From: Desulforhopalus sp. IMCC35007
GTDB taxonomy: Bacteria; Desulfobacterota; Desulfobulbia; Desulfobulbales; Desulfocapsaceae
Length of the DNA stretch: 64,000 nucleotides
Assembly: GCF_005116575.1 (NCBI RefSeq)
Contig: NZ_SWCN01000014.1
Coordinates: forward strand, 89,212 to 153,211
Reading direction: 5' to 3'
In this document: piece after piece, positions 8,820-18,280 of the stretch
Position numbering within the stretch: position 1 is the stretch's first letter
How the letters are laid out: the number at the start of each line of letters is the position of its first letter
Translations under genes and position numbers: made by a program
The notes under the pieces: generated by a model
Database searches by the model: none
Told to the model about the DNA's origin: nothing
What the model saw: the letters and a program-made list of their open reading frames with translations, nothing else

Positions 8820-9542
8820 TCATTTGTTTTTTAGGCCAAACACAAGTTTCATTCTGGCGGCAACCGTCTCCTTACCAGGAGAAACCGGTTGACTTGTCCC
8901 CGCCTCGCCTTCCATAGCCATGGCTCGTACAGGGCCAGGCGGGAAATAACGACCATCATCCAACTCTTCAATAAGTAACGGCTCTGTAATCTCAGCACCA
9001 AGAGCTGCGGCAAGGCTCTCCGCCTTCTCCCGACCGTTTAGAACAGCCCTGGTTTTCACCTGGTCTTCAATCTCAGCCTTATTGGAAAGGGCAAAACTTA
9101 CTCCGGAAATTGAAACATTGGGAGAAGATGTGAGTTTGGACCAAAATTCAACGTACCGTGTAAAATCACGGGTGATAAAATTGATTCCCGTCATTCCCCA
9201 GAAACCATTTTTTTCCCGGCTATTATTGCGATATACCCAGTTTTCTCTGAGCTGCATATTGGTGGTTTCGATCTCATCTTTGTTTAAACCAAGCTTCGTT
9301 AAAAGCGTAAGCACAGAGGACACCTCATTAACATGGGCCTGTGCGGCCTCAACAGCCGTCGGTCTCTCGGTTTTCACGACAAGGACCCAGCGCAATTCAT
9401 CTGGTACTCTTTCTACTTCAGCGCTGCCAAAAACTATAATATGCGGCTGATCAAATGCGCCAGCAGCACCGGCTGCGCCAAAGACACAACAGGCGTAACT
9501 TACTGACAGGAACAGTAGAGTAATCTGTAGAATATATTTCAT
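8820..9542 (-). CDS. SIMPL (DUF541) domain periplasmic protein
   Basis: A 240-residue exported protein. Residues 1-22 form a signal peptide with a Cys and Ala-rich end (SYACCVFGAAGAAGA); a lipoprotein is possible but the box is poor. The rest is a SIMPL domain: IIVFGSAEVERVPDELRW at its start, VNEVSSVLTLLTKLGL, NYV-like IETTNMQL, a FITRDFTRYVEFWSKL stretch and the VLNGREKAESLAAALG helix near the end. The family includes YggE of E. coli, linked to oxidative stress, and oligomeric periplasmic shells. ATG 9542 follows GGGGAGG. Confidence 0.85.
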   Translation of the reverse strand: MKYILQITLLFLSVSYACCVFGAAGAAGAFDQPHIIVFGSAEVERVPDELRWVLVVKTERPTAVEAAQAHVNEVSSVLTLLTKLGLNKDEIETTNMQLRENWVYRNNSREKNGFWGMTGINFITRDFTRYVEFWSKLTSSPNVSISGVSFALSNKAEIEDQVKTRAVLNGREKAESLAAALGAEITEPLLIEELDDGRYFPPGPVRAMAMEGEAGTSQPVSPGKETVAARMKLVFGLKNK

Positions 9543-9560
9543 TTTACCTCCCCTGTGAAC

Positions 9561-9920
9561 CTAAGCGGACACATCAGACCACACAGCATATTCATTGCCA
9601 TTAGGGTCAGCAAAATGAAATCTTCTGCCCCCCGGAAACGAAAATACCGGGGTAATGATATTCCCCCCTGCTTTTTCTATTTTTTTCTCGGTTTCATTCA
9701 GGTCTTTGCTGTAAAAAACCACCAGCACACTGCCTTTAGTGGTAGATGAAACAAGAGGAGAGGTAAAAAATCCACCCTCAAGACCAGCACCTGAAAAAGA
9801 GGTATAGTCGGGACCGTAATCCACAAATGTCCAATTAAAGACTTTCGTGAAAAACTCTTTTGTTTTTTTGATGTCTTTTGCCGGAAACTCAAGGTAATTG
9901 ATTTTCTCATGTTCGTTCAT
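9561..9920 (-). CDS. VOC-family (glyoxalase/bleomycin resistance-like) protein
   Basis: A 119-residue single-domain VOC protein from ATG 9920 (MNEHEKINYLEFP); an in-frame ATG at 9929 adds three residues. The paired beta-alpha-beta-beta-beta modules are visible: INYLEFPAKDIKKTKEFF and VLVVFYSKDLNETEKKI, ending with RRFHFADPNGNEYAVWS, the usual final metal-site strand. Such proteins are often annotated as putative glyoxalases; the substrate is unknown. It lies 18 bp upstream of the SIMPL gene on the same strand and may share its transcript. Confidence 0.85.
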   Translation of the reverse strand: MNEHEKINYLEFPAKDIKKTKEFFTKVFNWTFVDYGPDYTSFSGAGLEGGFFTSPLVSSTTKGSVLVVFYSKDLNETEKKIEKAGGNIITPVFSFPGGRRFHFADPNGNEYAVWSDVSA

Positions 9921-10329
9921 GATCAGCACCTCACAGTATTAAATAACATAGATACAAGACATTGGGTGTAGGTTACCATCTCAGCTATATGCACTGAAAT
10001 ACATATAATGTCTACAATACTCTTCAAAATTACCTAAGCCCAGATATTTCATAAAAAACCTCAGGTATCAAGAATATAATTATGATTTCCGCCTGTTAAT
10101 TTTAAACTGAGATTGAAGCCAGAAATCTACGGCAGCTACAGCTTGTCCTTACCCATCAAAGAAAGAGAAAATGGTAATGTTGCTCCATTTATTTTTTTTA
10201 CTGATACATTCCTCTATTGTGAGCAATCCAATCCTCTGCTATTTTGTCAGGTGAACTATAGAGAAGCTTGTAACAGATCCCTGACCAATCTTAACGTACG
10301 GCAAAATTTTGCTTTTATGGGAGGATGTC
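9921..10329. other. Gene-free divergent interval (VOC gene / DctP gene)
   Basis: About 410 bases between the divergent VOC and DctP genes with no supported gene. A reading frame at 10113-10340 would use a TTG start without ribosome site and shows no family signature. The interval must carry both promoters; only a weak one for DctP can be proposed (listed separately). Confidence 0.4.
10217..10245 (+). promoter_or_regulatory. Weak candidate promoter for the DctP gene
   Basis: TTGTGA and TATTTT separated by 17 bases, ending 84 bases before the DctP start codon. The -35 matches the consensus in four of six positions. It is a plausible but unproven sigma-70 promoter. Confidence 0.3.
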
Positions 10330-11337
10330 ATGAAGAGTAGAGTTCATAACAGTGTTGGTGTCTTGTGTTGTCTTATTTTCTTCACCTCAGTTTCTCTTGG
10401 TAATTCCGCCCCTCTCCTTATTCGATTTTCCCATGTGGTCGCAGAAAACACCCCAAAAGGCATTGGTGCGAAAATGTTCAAGGAACGGGTTGAAACAAGA
10501 TTAAATGGCAGGGTTGCTGTAGAAATCTATCCCGCTTCAGAAAAATTCACAGATGAGCAGGCCATCCTCGCACTCTTATTTGGAGATATTGAGCTTGCAG
10601 CACCCAGTTTTCCTAAATTCCATAAATTCAGCAAATCCCTTGAGGTCTTTGACCTGCCTTTCCTTTTTGAAAGTCAGGAAGAAATAAACAATTTCCAGCA
10701 AAGCGAGACAGGCCAGACACTTCTTTCATCCATGGAAAACGTCGGAATCAAAGGCCTGCGGTACTGGAATAATGGTATGCGGGTGATTTCAGCAGACAAG
10801 CCAATCAGAGAACCAGCTGATCTTGAAGGCCTGCTCATGAGAATTGAATCCTCATGTGTTTTTAGCGAGCAGTATGCCGAGCTTGGAGCAATCCCAATAC
10901 AAATGCCCTTTGGCCGCTTGAAAGACTCTCTGAGGGATGGTGTCGTTGCAGGCTATGAAAATGCCTGGTCTAATATTGCCGCAGGACAACTACAACTGCT
11001 ACGCCCGTATTTTATCGAAACTGACCATAGCTACCTTGGCTATATGGTGGTTTCCAGCACAAGTTTCTGGGACAGCCTCCCTGATGACATTCGCATGGAA
11101 CTTGAAGCCATCCTTGATGAAGTCACTCGCGAAGTTAACAGCCTCGCCGAAAAAAGCGCACAAACAGACAGAGAAGAGATTATGCACAATGAGAACGTTA
11201 CCATCGTCACTCCCACCGATGAAGAACGACTGCTCTGGAAAAAAGCAATGCTGCCAGTCTGGAAAAAATTTGAAGATGAGATAGGAACCGATATCATTGA
11301 TGCAGCCCGTGTCGCAAAAGACCAACCCACCAGATAA
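10330..11337 (+). CDS. TRAP transporter solute-binding protein, DctP family (orphan)
   Basis: A 335-residue exported binding protein. The start at ATG 10330 is fixed by GGGAGG nine bases upstream; an earlier in-frame ATG at 10309 lacks a site. Residues 1-25 are a signal peptide (CCLIFFTSVSLGNSA). The mature part follows the DctP pattern: IRFSHVVAENTPKGIGAKMF, ERVETRLNGRVAVEIYP, FDLPFLFE, LRYWNNGMRVISADKPI, and DLEGLLMRIESS with the Arg expected to hold a carboxylate. No DctQ or DctM membrane genes are adjacent, so its permease must lie elsewhere or it acts as a sensor component. It converges with the DsrC-like gene. Confidence 0.9.
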   Translation: MKSRVHNSVGVLCCLIFFTSVSLGNSAPLLIRFSHVVAENTPKGIGAKMFKERVETRLNGRVAVEIYPASEKFTDEQAILALLFGDIELAAPSFPKFHKFSKSLEVFDLPFLFESQEEINNFQQSETGQTLLSSMENVGIKGLRYWNNGMRVISADKPIREPADLEGLLMRIESSCVFSEQYAELGAIPIQMPFGRLKDSLRDGVVAGYENAWSNIAAGQLQLLRPYFIETDHSYLGYMVVSSTSFWDSLPDDIRMELEAILDEVTREVNSLAEKSAQTDREEIMHNENVTIVTPTDEERLLWKKAMLPVWKKFEDEIGTDIIDAARVAKDQPTR

Positions 11338-11388
11338 CTCAATTATTGAAACGGACTGTTTCTACTTACTTTCTGCATAACCATAAAA

Positions 11389-11434
11389 AACAATACTTCG
11401 GATCGAACGTTTTCCTCTGATCCGGAGTATTGTT
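11389..11434 (-). terminator. Terminator between DctP and DsrC-like genes
   Basis: A 16-bp inverted repeat (AACAATACTTCGGATC / GATCCGGAGTATTGTT, one wobble) with a 14-nt loop. On the minus strand it is followed by TTTTTTAT, so it best terminates the DsrC-like gene, and may serve the DctP transcript too. Confidence 0.85.
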
Positions 11435-11451
11435 CCTCCACAATGGATGTA

Positions 11452-11808
11452 TTAGCAGTAATCTTCCATGATGAAGTGCTCTCCATCTAATTTCACGAAG
11501 TGAACACCATCAAATTTAGGCAATCCTGCTATTTTCCATGCTATTTCTGGGTTATCGAACTCGTTAAACACACAGCGGCTCGATTGACGAACTTCTCTAC
11601 AAACATAATTTAAAATTGGGAAGCTGTGAAACTTGGCATAATAGGAGCGCATAAATCGTACAATTGCCATTTGTTCAGGTGAGATGTGCTCAATACCTTC
11701 CTGCCGTGCTATAGTCTCCGCCACACAATCGTCCCAATCTTCCGGGTGTGACATAAACCCGTCGTTATCCATGGTAATCGTTTTGCCACAACATAATAAC
11801 TCAGCCAT
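11452..11808 (-). CDS. DsrC/TusE-family protein with a single C-terminal cysteine
   Basis: A 118-residue protein from ATG 11808 (GAGGAGG nine bases upstream). DsrC-family landmarks are DNDGF at 14-18, HPEDWDDCVAETIARQEGI at 21-39, ISPEQMAIVRFMRSYY at 42-57, FPILNYVCREV and the C-terminal arm AGLPKFDG at 94-101. Canonical DsrC carries two arm cysteines, one penultimate and one ten residues before it, which form the trisulfide with sulfite-derived sulfur. Here the arm is longer, the only arm cysteine is the very last residue (Cys118), and the other position is Leu107. Further cysteines lie at 6, 7, 28, 70 and 79. It is probably a divergent sulfur-carrier or regulatory paralogue, not the dissimilatory DsrC. 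Single-gene transcript. Confidence 0.85.
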   Translation of the reverse strand: MAELLCCGKTITMDNDGFMSHPEDWDDCVAETIARQEGIEHISPEQMAIVRFMRSYYAKFHSFPILNYVCREVRQSSRCVFNEFDNPEIAWKIAGLPKFDGVHFVKLDGEHFIMEDYC

Positions 11809-12070
11809 GATATTCCTCCTCTGATACAACACCAACAGACCTGCCTATCTATCTGATATGCAGGCGTAAGGGAGAATCCCCTACATATGGAGATAATGTA
11901 ATCATTATTGAAAACGAATACAGGCGGGAGGCGGGATAGATCAAAAAATCAACAACAAAGGATGGCTCAGGGGAAAACAACTGTAAAGAACACCATCCCC
12001 ATTAGGTTACTGGTTTCTTGGTGTTTTTCAACAACAGTAATTGCAGCAAGAAAAAAGCAAAAACAACAGG

Positions 12071-15000
12071 TCACGACCCAGTCAAAGTGGTCCGAACTTT
12101 TGTGGCAAGATCATCAATCGTATACGGTTTTTGGATAAAGCGAATACCTTCATCCAAAATACCGTTGTGGGCAATAACATTTGCCGTATAGCCTGACATG
12201 AACAATACCTTCACATCAGGGAAAAGGAGAGTGATAGCAGAGATAAGTTCCTTGCCCGTCATCTCCGGCATAACCACATCGGTTAAAATCATATCTATTT
12301 TGCCGTCACATTTCTTTGCTAAACCAATGGCCTCATTTGGCCTGGCCGCAGCCAAAACGATATAACCGAGCCTTTCGAGCATCTGCTGCGCCATCGACAG
12401 CAAAACAGGATCATCCTCCACCAGCAACACAGTCTCGCCCTGGCTGCACCTGTTTTTGCTGCTGGTTTTCTTTGCGGGAGTGCGCTCTGCTTCTTGTCTT
12501 AAGGGAATATTTACTGTAAAAGTTGTCCCCCTGCCGGGTTCACTGTATACATTGATAAAACCATTATTCTGAGTGACAATACCATAGACCGTTGACAACC
12601 CAAGGCCGGTTCCATGGCCGGCATTTTTGGTCGAATAAAATGGTTCAAAGATTCGGCTGAGATGTTCCTTTTCTATCCCGCAACCGTTATCACTGATGGA
12701 TAACTGGACAAAGTCTCCGGGGTAAAGACCAATATGGCTTGCACAATATTGCTCATCTAACACCACCTGCTTTGTTTCAATGATGATCTTCCCGGCACTG
12801 CCACTGCCGATGGCATCCTTTGCATTAACGCAGAGGTTGGCAAGAATCTGATCTATCTGAGTCGGGTCTATCTTTATCATCAAAGGATCAGATCCCACAA
12901 TCCATGCAAGCTCGATCTGTTCCCCAATCAGACTTTGGAGGATATCATATATTCCCTTCACGGCTTTATTCAGATTGAGCAATTTTGGTGATACCGTTTG
13001 CTTACGGGAAAATGCCAGAAGTTGACGGACGATATCAGCCGAACGTTTGGCCGCAGCAAGTATTTTTTTCAGATCACCATGGACCTTCTGCTGAGGCTCA
13101 ACATCCTGCAGCGCCAACTCCGTGTATCCAATAATTACTCCCAGGATATTATTAAAGTCGTGGGCAACCCCTCCGGTAAGACGCCCGACCGCCTCCATTT
13201 TTTGTGCATGTTGTAATTGTGATTCCAGCAAGATCTGCTCTGTGATATCACTTTTAACGGCAACAAAGTTAATAATCTGCCCATCGCCATCAAAAATTGG
13301 GGAAATGGTCACCTCTTCGGTAAAAAAGCTACCATCTTTATGCCGGTTAACCAAACGACCTTTAAAAGTCTCGCCGCTATTGAGAGTCTGCCACATTTTC
13401 TGGTAAAATGAAGGGGCCTGCTCACCACTTTTCAAAAAAGACAGGTTTTGCTGTAGCACCTCCTCACGACTGTAGCCTGTAACGCTCTCAAAAGATGGGT
13501 TTACATACTGTACAATGCCCGCCCTATCGGTAATGACAATGGCATCACGGGTTTGCTCAATAGCTGCGACGAGGCGTTCCCGTTCGACTTCTCTTTCGTG
13601 ACGTGCTGAGATGTCATGAATAATAACCAGATGCCCGATCCACTTGTTATTTTTATCAAAAAGTTTAGTCCCAAACACTTCACCGGGGAATTGTTTTCCA
13701 GACTTATTCCTATACTTAGCAACGGTCACCCGGTCTGAGATCGGTGCTGACGTTCCGCCCTTCGTCCAATACAGCTTCTGATACTGATCTCCATCCGGGT
13801 AGAGAAACTCCGTCGTATTGCCAATAAATTCTTCCTGGCAGTAGCCAAACAGACTCTCGGTGCTCTTATTGGCCAGCAGGATCTGCCCCTTGGTATCCGT
13901 GAGAAAAACACCATCTTCAATGGCGTTAAACATCGTTTCAAACAACAATTTCTGTTCGAGGATTTCCCGCTCAATTTTTCGGATTTTGCTTATATCCCGG
14001 GTCACGGATATAATGTGGGCTTTCCCGCTCAGAGAAATGAGTCGCGCCGACATTAACCCAAGACAAACAGTCCCATCTTTTCTGCGAAACCGAGCCTCAA
14101 GGTTCTCGCAATAACCGTTTTCCTTTAAGATGGTGAGCAAACGACCTCTATCAGCAGTATCCCCCCAAATATCGAGGTCCAGGGAGGTCTTTCCAGAGAC
14201 ATCCGCCCTGGTAAATCCTGTCAGGGAAGTAAATCCTTCATTTATATCGATATACAGGCCGTCCTCAAACCGGTTGATATTTATCGCGTCCGGGCTTGAA
14301 TTAAAGGCGAGGGAAAATTTTTCTTCACTCTCCTGCAGTTTTTTCTCCGCCCTTTTTTGCTCCGTCACGTCGGTTATAAGCGACAACATGAATTCCCGCC
14401 CCTGAAGACTGATTTTTTCAGCTGACCAGAGCGCAGAGCGAACCCCACCTGTTTTTGTTATAAATTCAACGGGATAATTACTCAGGGATGATTCGGCCCG
14501 GAAGCGGGCGACTGCATGTACCCTCACCTCCGGGTCTTTCCATATACCTACTTCTGTCGAGGTTTTACCGAGAAGTTCATCTCTTGAATACCCAAGCATC
14601 TCAAGCCAGCGCTGATTGACATTAATAAAAATTCCAGAATCAATCTCCGCAATAACCATGGGCGCCGGACTAAAATCAAAGGCTTTGACAAAGCGTTCAT
14701 TGCTCTCGTAAAGACGCTGTTCTTTGAGACGTTCCTCCGTAATATCACGGGCAACATGTAACAGGGTCTCTTCCATGCCATCTGTTGCTGGGATAACTGC
14801 AGAATCGACCTTAAAGACTTTATTGAGTAATTCATGGCTGATGACTGCAGAATGCTCATTCTTGTCAAGATGGGTTGACAACAAGGGGCAGTTCGGGCAC
14901 GGCCTGGACATGCCTGAAAATATTTCATAACAATATTTACCTGTTAGCAGGCCTTTGTCTACCTGGAAAAAGTCATGGGCGGCCTTGTTGGCTCGAATAA

Positions 15001-15550
15001 TTTTAAAATTTTTGTCCTGGATCGTGACAATATCATGGATTGAGTCGAAGCTTAGCCTCCATGAATCATCCGCCGCTGCGGGGGCGGCCTTTTCCCGGCC
15101 TTGCAAACCGTCACCTTCCCGGAAAATACAATGAAACAGGATCATACCCGTTGCCACATCCCCTTCTCGCCTACAATCAAGGAGCATGGTAAGCAAAGGA
15201 CCATTTTTCTTTTGCAGCCGAATCTCAACTGATGTTTTGGATCTGGAACAGGTGGGGTCCATAACCTCAGTGTGAAACAGTTCTCTGTCTCCCGGGCAAA
15301 GAAGGTCAGCAAAGAAAGTACCTACCACCTCAGTGTTTCTATAGAGAAAAAGGTCGAGCCACAGCTGATTTGCCTCAAAAATTCTACCTTCCGCATCAAG
15401 CACAAGATATGGATGGGTTAAGGAGGTCCCGTCCCTGAGACACTTATCCATTGATGGTAACGGGCCATACAGGTCTTTGTATGCACCTACCTCAATCTCC
15501 AGGGCTCGATACTTTTCTTCCAGTTTTTGATAGGACAGCTTTTCTGGCAT
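12071..15550 (-). CDS. Hybrid multi-PAS sensor histidine kinase with C-terminal receiver
   Basis: A 1,159-residue soluble hybrid kinase without transmembrane segments. In order: short coiled coil (1-30); about six PAS domains (roughly 30-145, 165-270, 280-395, 400-520, 530-655, 660-780), the second containing CYEIFSGMSRPCPNCPLL, a cysteine pattern seen in redox- or heme-type PAS domains; HisKA with phospho-acceptor His in GGVAHDFNN; HATPase with SDNGCGIEKEH and GTGLGLSTVYG; and a receiver (1035-1155) with LVEDDP, phospho-acceptor Asp in ILTDVVMPEMTG and the Lys of FIQKPY. It likely integrates cytoplasmic redox or ligand cues. No output protein is encoded beside it except the PAS-LuxR protein upstream on the same strand, 160 bp away. 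Confidence 0.9.
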   Translation of the reverse strand: MPEKLSYQKLEEKYRALEIEVGAYKDLYGPLPSMDKCLRDGTSLTHPYLVLDAEGRIFEANQLWLDLFLYRNTEVVGTFFADLLCPGDRELFHTEVMDPTCSRSKTSVEIRLQKKNGPLLTMLLDCRREGDVATGMILFHCIFREGDGLQGREKAAPAAADDSWRLSFDSIHDIVTIQDKNFKIIRANKAAHDFFQVDKGLLTGKYCYEIFSGMSRPCPNCPLLSTHLDKNEHSAVISHELLNKVFKVDSAVIPATDGMEETLLHVARDITEERLKEQRLYESNERFVKAFDFSPAPMVIAEIDSGIFINVNQRWLEMLGYSRDELLGKTSTEVGIWKDPEVRVHAVARFRAESSLSNYPVEFITKTGGVRSALWSAEKISLQGREFMLSLITDVTEQKRAEKKLQESEEKFSLAFNSSPDAININRFEDGLYIDINEGFTSLTGFTRADVSGKTSLDLDIWGDTADRGRLLTILKENGYCENLEARFRRKDGTVCLGLMSARLISLSGKAHIISVTRDISKIRKIEREILEQKLLFETMFNAIEDGVFLTDTKGQILLANKSTESLFGYCQEEFIGNTTEFLYPDGDQYQKLYWTKGGTSAPISDRVTVAKYRNKSGKQFPGEVFGTKLFDKNNKWIGHLVIIHDISARHEREVERERLVAAIEQTRDAIVITDRAGIVQYVNPSFESVTGYSREEVLQQNLSFLKSGEQAPSFYQKMWQTLNSGETFKGRLVNRHKDGSFFTEEVTISPIFDGDGQIINFVAVKSDITEQILLESQLQHAQKMEAVGRLTGGVAHDFNNILGVIIGYTELALQDVEPQQKVHGDLKKILAAAKRSADIVRQLLAFSRKQTVSPKLLNLNKAVKGIYDILQSLIGEQIELAWIVGSDPLMIKIDPTQIDQILANLCVNAKDAIGSGSAGKIIIETKQVVLDEQYCASHIGLYPGDFVQLSISDNGCGIEKEHLSRIFEPFYSTKNAGHGTGLGLSTVYGIVTQNNGFINVYSEPGRGTTFTVNIPLRQEAERTPAKKTSSKNRCSQGETVLLVEDDPVLLSMAQQMLERLGYIVLAAARPNEAIGLAKKCDGKIDMILTDVVMPEMTGKELISAITLLFPDVKVLFMSGYTANVIAHNGILDEGIRFIQKPYTIDDLATKVRTTLTGS

Positions 15551-15710
15551 GCACCACTCTAAGGTGTTGATATACTCTAAAATAACAGACTCAACATATT
15601 CGCTTTTTTCCTGCAGGGTAATCAGAATGACAAAGTAGTATATTTACTCGGAGAAGTAGCGAGGACGCAACAGGTTAAAATAGGTCTTTATCGGGACATT
15701 CCATGTCCCA

Positions 15711-17888
15711 TTAATCTATACTGAGAAGATGGGCCCTTAAATTCACTTTGGTGTTTTTCAGATTGAGACGCTCACGGATACGTTTTCGGTAGGTTTCCAC
15801 TGACTTCACAGAAATTCCAAGGATTCTTGCTATTTCCTTATTGGTGAGACCTTTTTTTATCATATCCGCGACCTCTATCAGGGCTGGGGTAAGAGCGGAA
15901 TGTACGGAAGAAAGCTTTTGGGCAAAAGGAGAACTGATGGTTTCCAGATTACTTTCCAGAATATTCAGCTGGGACTTCTGCTGCAAATCAAGACTTCCAA
16001 GTTTTAACCGTTCAATACCGGGTAAAATCAGCTGGCGGATGTTGACCAGAATTCCCCGGTCATGTTCCAGCAGATCCTCCTCCCGGTTCCTGATAAGGAT
16101 TTTAAGAGCCGCATTCATCTCTTTGAGCTCAGCCTGCTTGATCTTCAACGTTTCCTCGGCAAGGCGCTGAAGAATCGCCACAGATGTGTGCCCTGCAAGT
16201 CGCTCCATAAAAAGGATATAATCCCTGCTGAAGTGCGTCTTGTTCTTATGGTACAGCTGAATCAGACCAAGGAAATTGTCTCCTACTCGGAGAGGGACAA
16301 GCAGGATGGATTCATAGATCACTTCTCTGCAATGCTTCCTGATATCAAAGGGTATCTGCAGAATATCACGTTGTAAAAAAAGCTGACTGGAACTGTGCGT
16401 ATAAAAACTTCCTCCTTTTGTAAACAGAGTAAAGGGGATGTCATAGGTAGCATCATTGATATGCTGCTCAATATAGTGTAAAGCCGCCAGCCGGTTCTGA
16501 TGGGTCTGACTCCCGAGTGCATTTTCCCTGGCAATGAATTCTGCAGGAAATCCTACACTATTATAGGTAGCTTCTACACTGCTTACGCTCAAACGAAGAG
16601 CAATGGCGTCTACTCTGGAATAATCCTTTAAAAAACAAACAACACCATCCAACATTTTTTTCAGATCACTTTTTTCACTGATCAAACCAAAGAGTTCAAG
16701 TTGAACATCTTTTTCTTCTTCCAATCTTTTTCGATCATCGATTTCAACTATCATCGGCAGAAAATACAAAGGTGTTCCTTCGCTATCCCGGATCAATCGT
16801 GCTGACAATCTCACCCATACCACCCTGCCGTCTTTACGAATGTAACGTTTGTCCATCTCATAAAAATCGATCTCCCCCAAAACAAGTCGCTTTGCATACC
16901 GCAGATCAAGGGGCAAATCATCGGGGTAAGTGATATCAGTAAACTCAAGTGCAAGGAGTTCTTCTGCCTGATACCCGGTTATTCGACACAGTTCCTGATT
17001 GACTTTCAAGAACCGGTAATCGAGCCCAACCATGGCCGCCCCGATGGGGGATTGGTCAAAAGTACGCCTGAACAGTTCTTCGCTGTGACGAATCTGAATT
17101 TCAGCCCGCCGTCGCTCCGTAATGTCGGTTACTACAACAGCGACTTGTCGCTCAAAAGGACTGAAGGCGTGAACATCAAAATGGCGGTCAAATTCCGCAC
17201 TGTAATTTTCAAAACGTACAGCTTGCCGACTGAGAGCGACCTGTCCAAAAGTTTTTATCCAGTAACGTTCGGTGCTGGGTAAAAGTTCCAATAAGGTTTT
17301 ACCGATGATCTGCTCAACCGTAAAATCAATTATCTTTTCAAAGGCCGGGTTGACCTCCAAAAAACGACAATCCACCGGTTGACCGTCTTTATCAATGACG
17401 ACCTCATACAAGGCAAAGCCGTTAAGCATCCCCTTCATCAGTTGACGACAGAGATGCTCACTGGCGCTTCGTTCATTTTCAAGCCTGCTTATCTCTGTAA
17501 CATCAGTCAGAACAGTACACGAACGGATAAGCCGTCCATCTTCATCGCGCTCTGCATTTGCGGACAAGAGAACCTCGAAGATCTCCCCACTTTTTTTAAT
17601 AAAGGCACAGGGAATATTTTGACAGCTTCCCTTATGGTAAAATTCAGGCAGGCCATTTTCAATTGCGGAGCGGCGAGATACCGGTGACAGGAAATCAATG
17701 ACTGCTCTACCCAGCACCTCTTCTCTTGTATAGCCCATCTCCAAAAGCCAGACATCACTGACGTCGACAATTTTCCCATCCTTATTGGTGGTGTGGATCA
17801 TCGCAGGAATGCTCTTCAAAGACGTTTGCTCAACGGTTCGGACATCTTTATCCCGGCGGGGATGCTTTTTGGGTTTATCCTGATTCAT
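15711..17888 (-). CDS. PAS-PAS-PAS-GAF transcriptional regulator with LuxR-type HTH
   Basis: A 725-residue cytoplasmic protein. Three PAS domains (about 20-135, 140-265, 270-390) are followed by a GAF domain (about 400-565), a helical linker starting at LAEETLKIKQAELKEMNAAL, and a C-terminal LuxR/NarL DNA-binding domain (about 655-715: KKGLTNKEIARILGISVKSV then ETYRKRIRERLNLKN). It lacks a receiver or kinase core, so it is likely a one-component sensor-regulator, or a partner that reads the same signals as the hybrid kinase encoded directly downstream. Targets are unknown. ATG 17888 has no strong ribosome site, so the start is somewhat uncertain. Confidence 0.85.
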   Translation of the reverse strand: MNQDKPKKHPRRDKDVRTVEQTSLKSIPAMIHTTNKDGKIVDVSDVWLLEMGYTREEVLGRAVIDFLSPVSRRSAIENGLPEFYHKGSCQNIPCAFIKKSGEIFEVLLSANAERDEDGRLIRSCTVLTDVTEISRLENERSASEHLCRQLMKGMLNGFALYEVVIDKDGQPVDCRFLEVNPAFEKIIDFTVEQIIGKTLLELLPSTERYWIKTFGQVALSRQAVRFENYSAEFDRHFDVHAFSPFERQVAVVVTDITERRRAEIQIRHSEELFRRTFDQSPIGAAMVGLDYRFLKVNQELCRITGYQAEELLALEFTDITYPDDLPLDLRYAKRLVLGEIDFYEMDKRYIRKDGRVVWVRLSARLIRDSEGTPLYFLPMIVEIDDRKRLEEEKDVQLELFGLISEKSDLKKMLDGVVCFLKDYSRVDAIALRLSVSSVEATYNSVGFPAEFIARENALGSQTHQNRLAALHYIEQHINDATYDIPFTLFTKGGSFYTHSSSQLFLQRDILQIPFDIRKHCREVIYESILLVPLRVGDNFLGLIQLYHKNKTHFSRDYILFMERLAGHTSVAILQRLAEETLKIKQAELKEMNAALKILIRNREEDLLEHDRGILVNIRQLILPGIERLKLGSLDLQQKSQLNILESNLETISSPFAQKLSSVHSALTPALIEVADMIKKGLTNKEIARILGISVKSVETYRKRIRERLNLKNTKVNLRAHLLSID

Positions 17889-18280
17889 GTAATCGTCAAC
17901 GAAGAGATGTTTTAATCAAAGCCCGGATTTCTCATCAATAAAGTTTTTCACAAGTGGAGACACAAGCCATACCGCTGTAGTCAATTACAGCAAGTGGCCT
18001 GTAACGCTGTACCTTTGGAAAAGTCTACCGACCCGAAGGCTGAGCTTTTGATTTGAAACAAAAAACACACTGTTTTCTGTGATAGTCAATCTTATAAAAT
18101 GAAATCATGTCGTTGAGGTTGTAACCAAAATGCCCATGAGAAATGCGGGATAGAACCATGGCTCATGCATTCGGCTACCAACCTGATTTTCATGAGAAAC
18201 CGGGCTGTTCATTTCCCCTGGTTCTGCTGCAACCTTGGTCTTGGTTATAAGCCTGAAACGAATCGAAGGTCACAGAAAAA
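17889..18280. other. Gene-free interval between recD and the PAS-LuxR gene
   Basis: About 390 bases lying after recD (its 3' end is at 18281) and before the PAS-LuxR gene. It should hold the PAS-LuxR gene promoter (minus strand). A small inverted repeat CACAC-tgtttt-CTGTG near 18068-18083 and two copies of CATGAGAAA about 55 bases apart (near 18135 and 18192) are visible; their meaning is unknown. No gene is supported. Confidence 0.4.

Noticed and set aside
10113..10340. 75-codon plus frame before the DctP gene
   Set aside because: TTG start without ribosome site, and its end runs into the DctP ribosome site.
12070..12079. GGTC-AC-GACC palindrome near the end of the hybrid kinase gene
   Set aside because: Loop of two bases and a stem of four are too small for a terminator.
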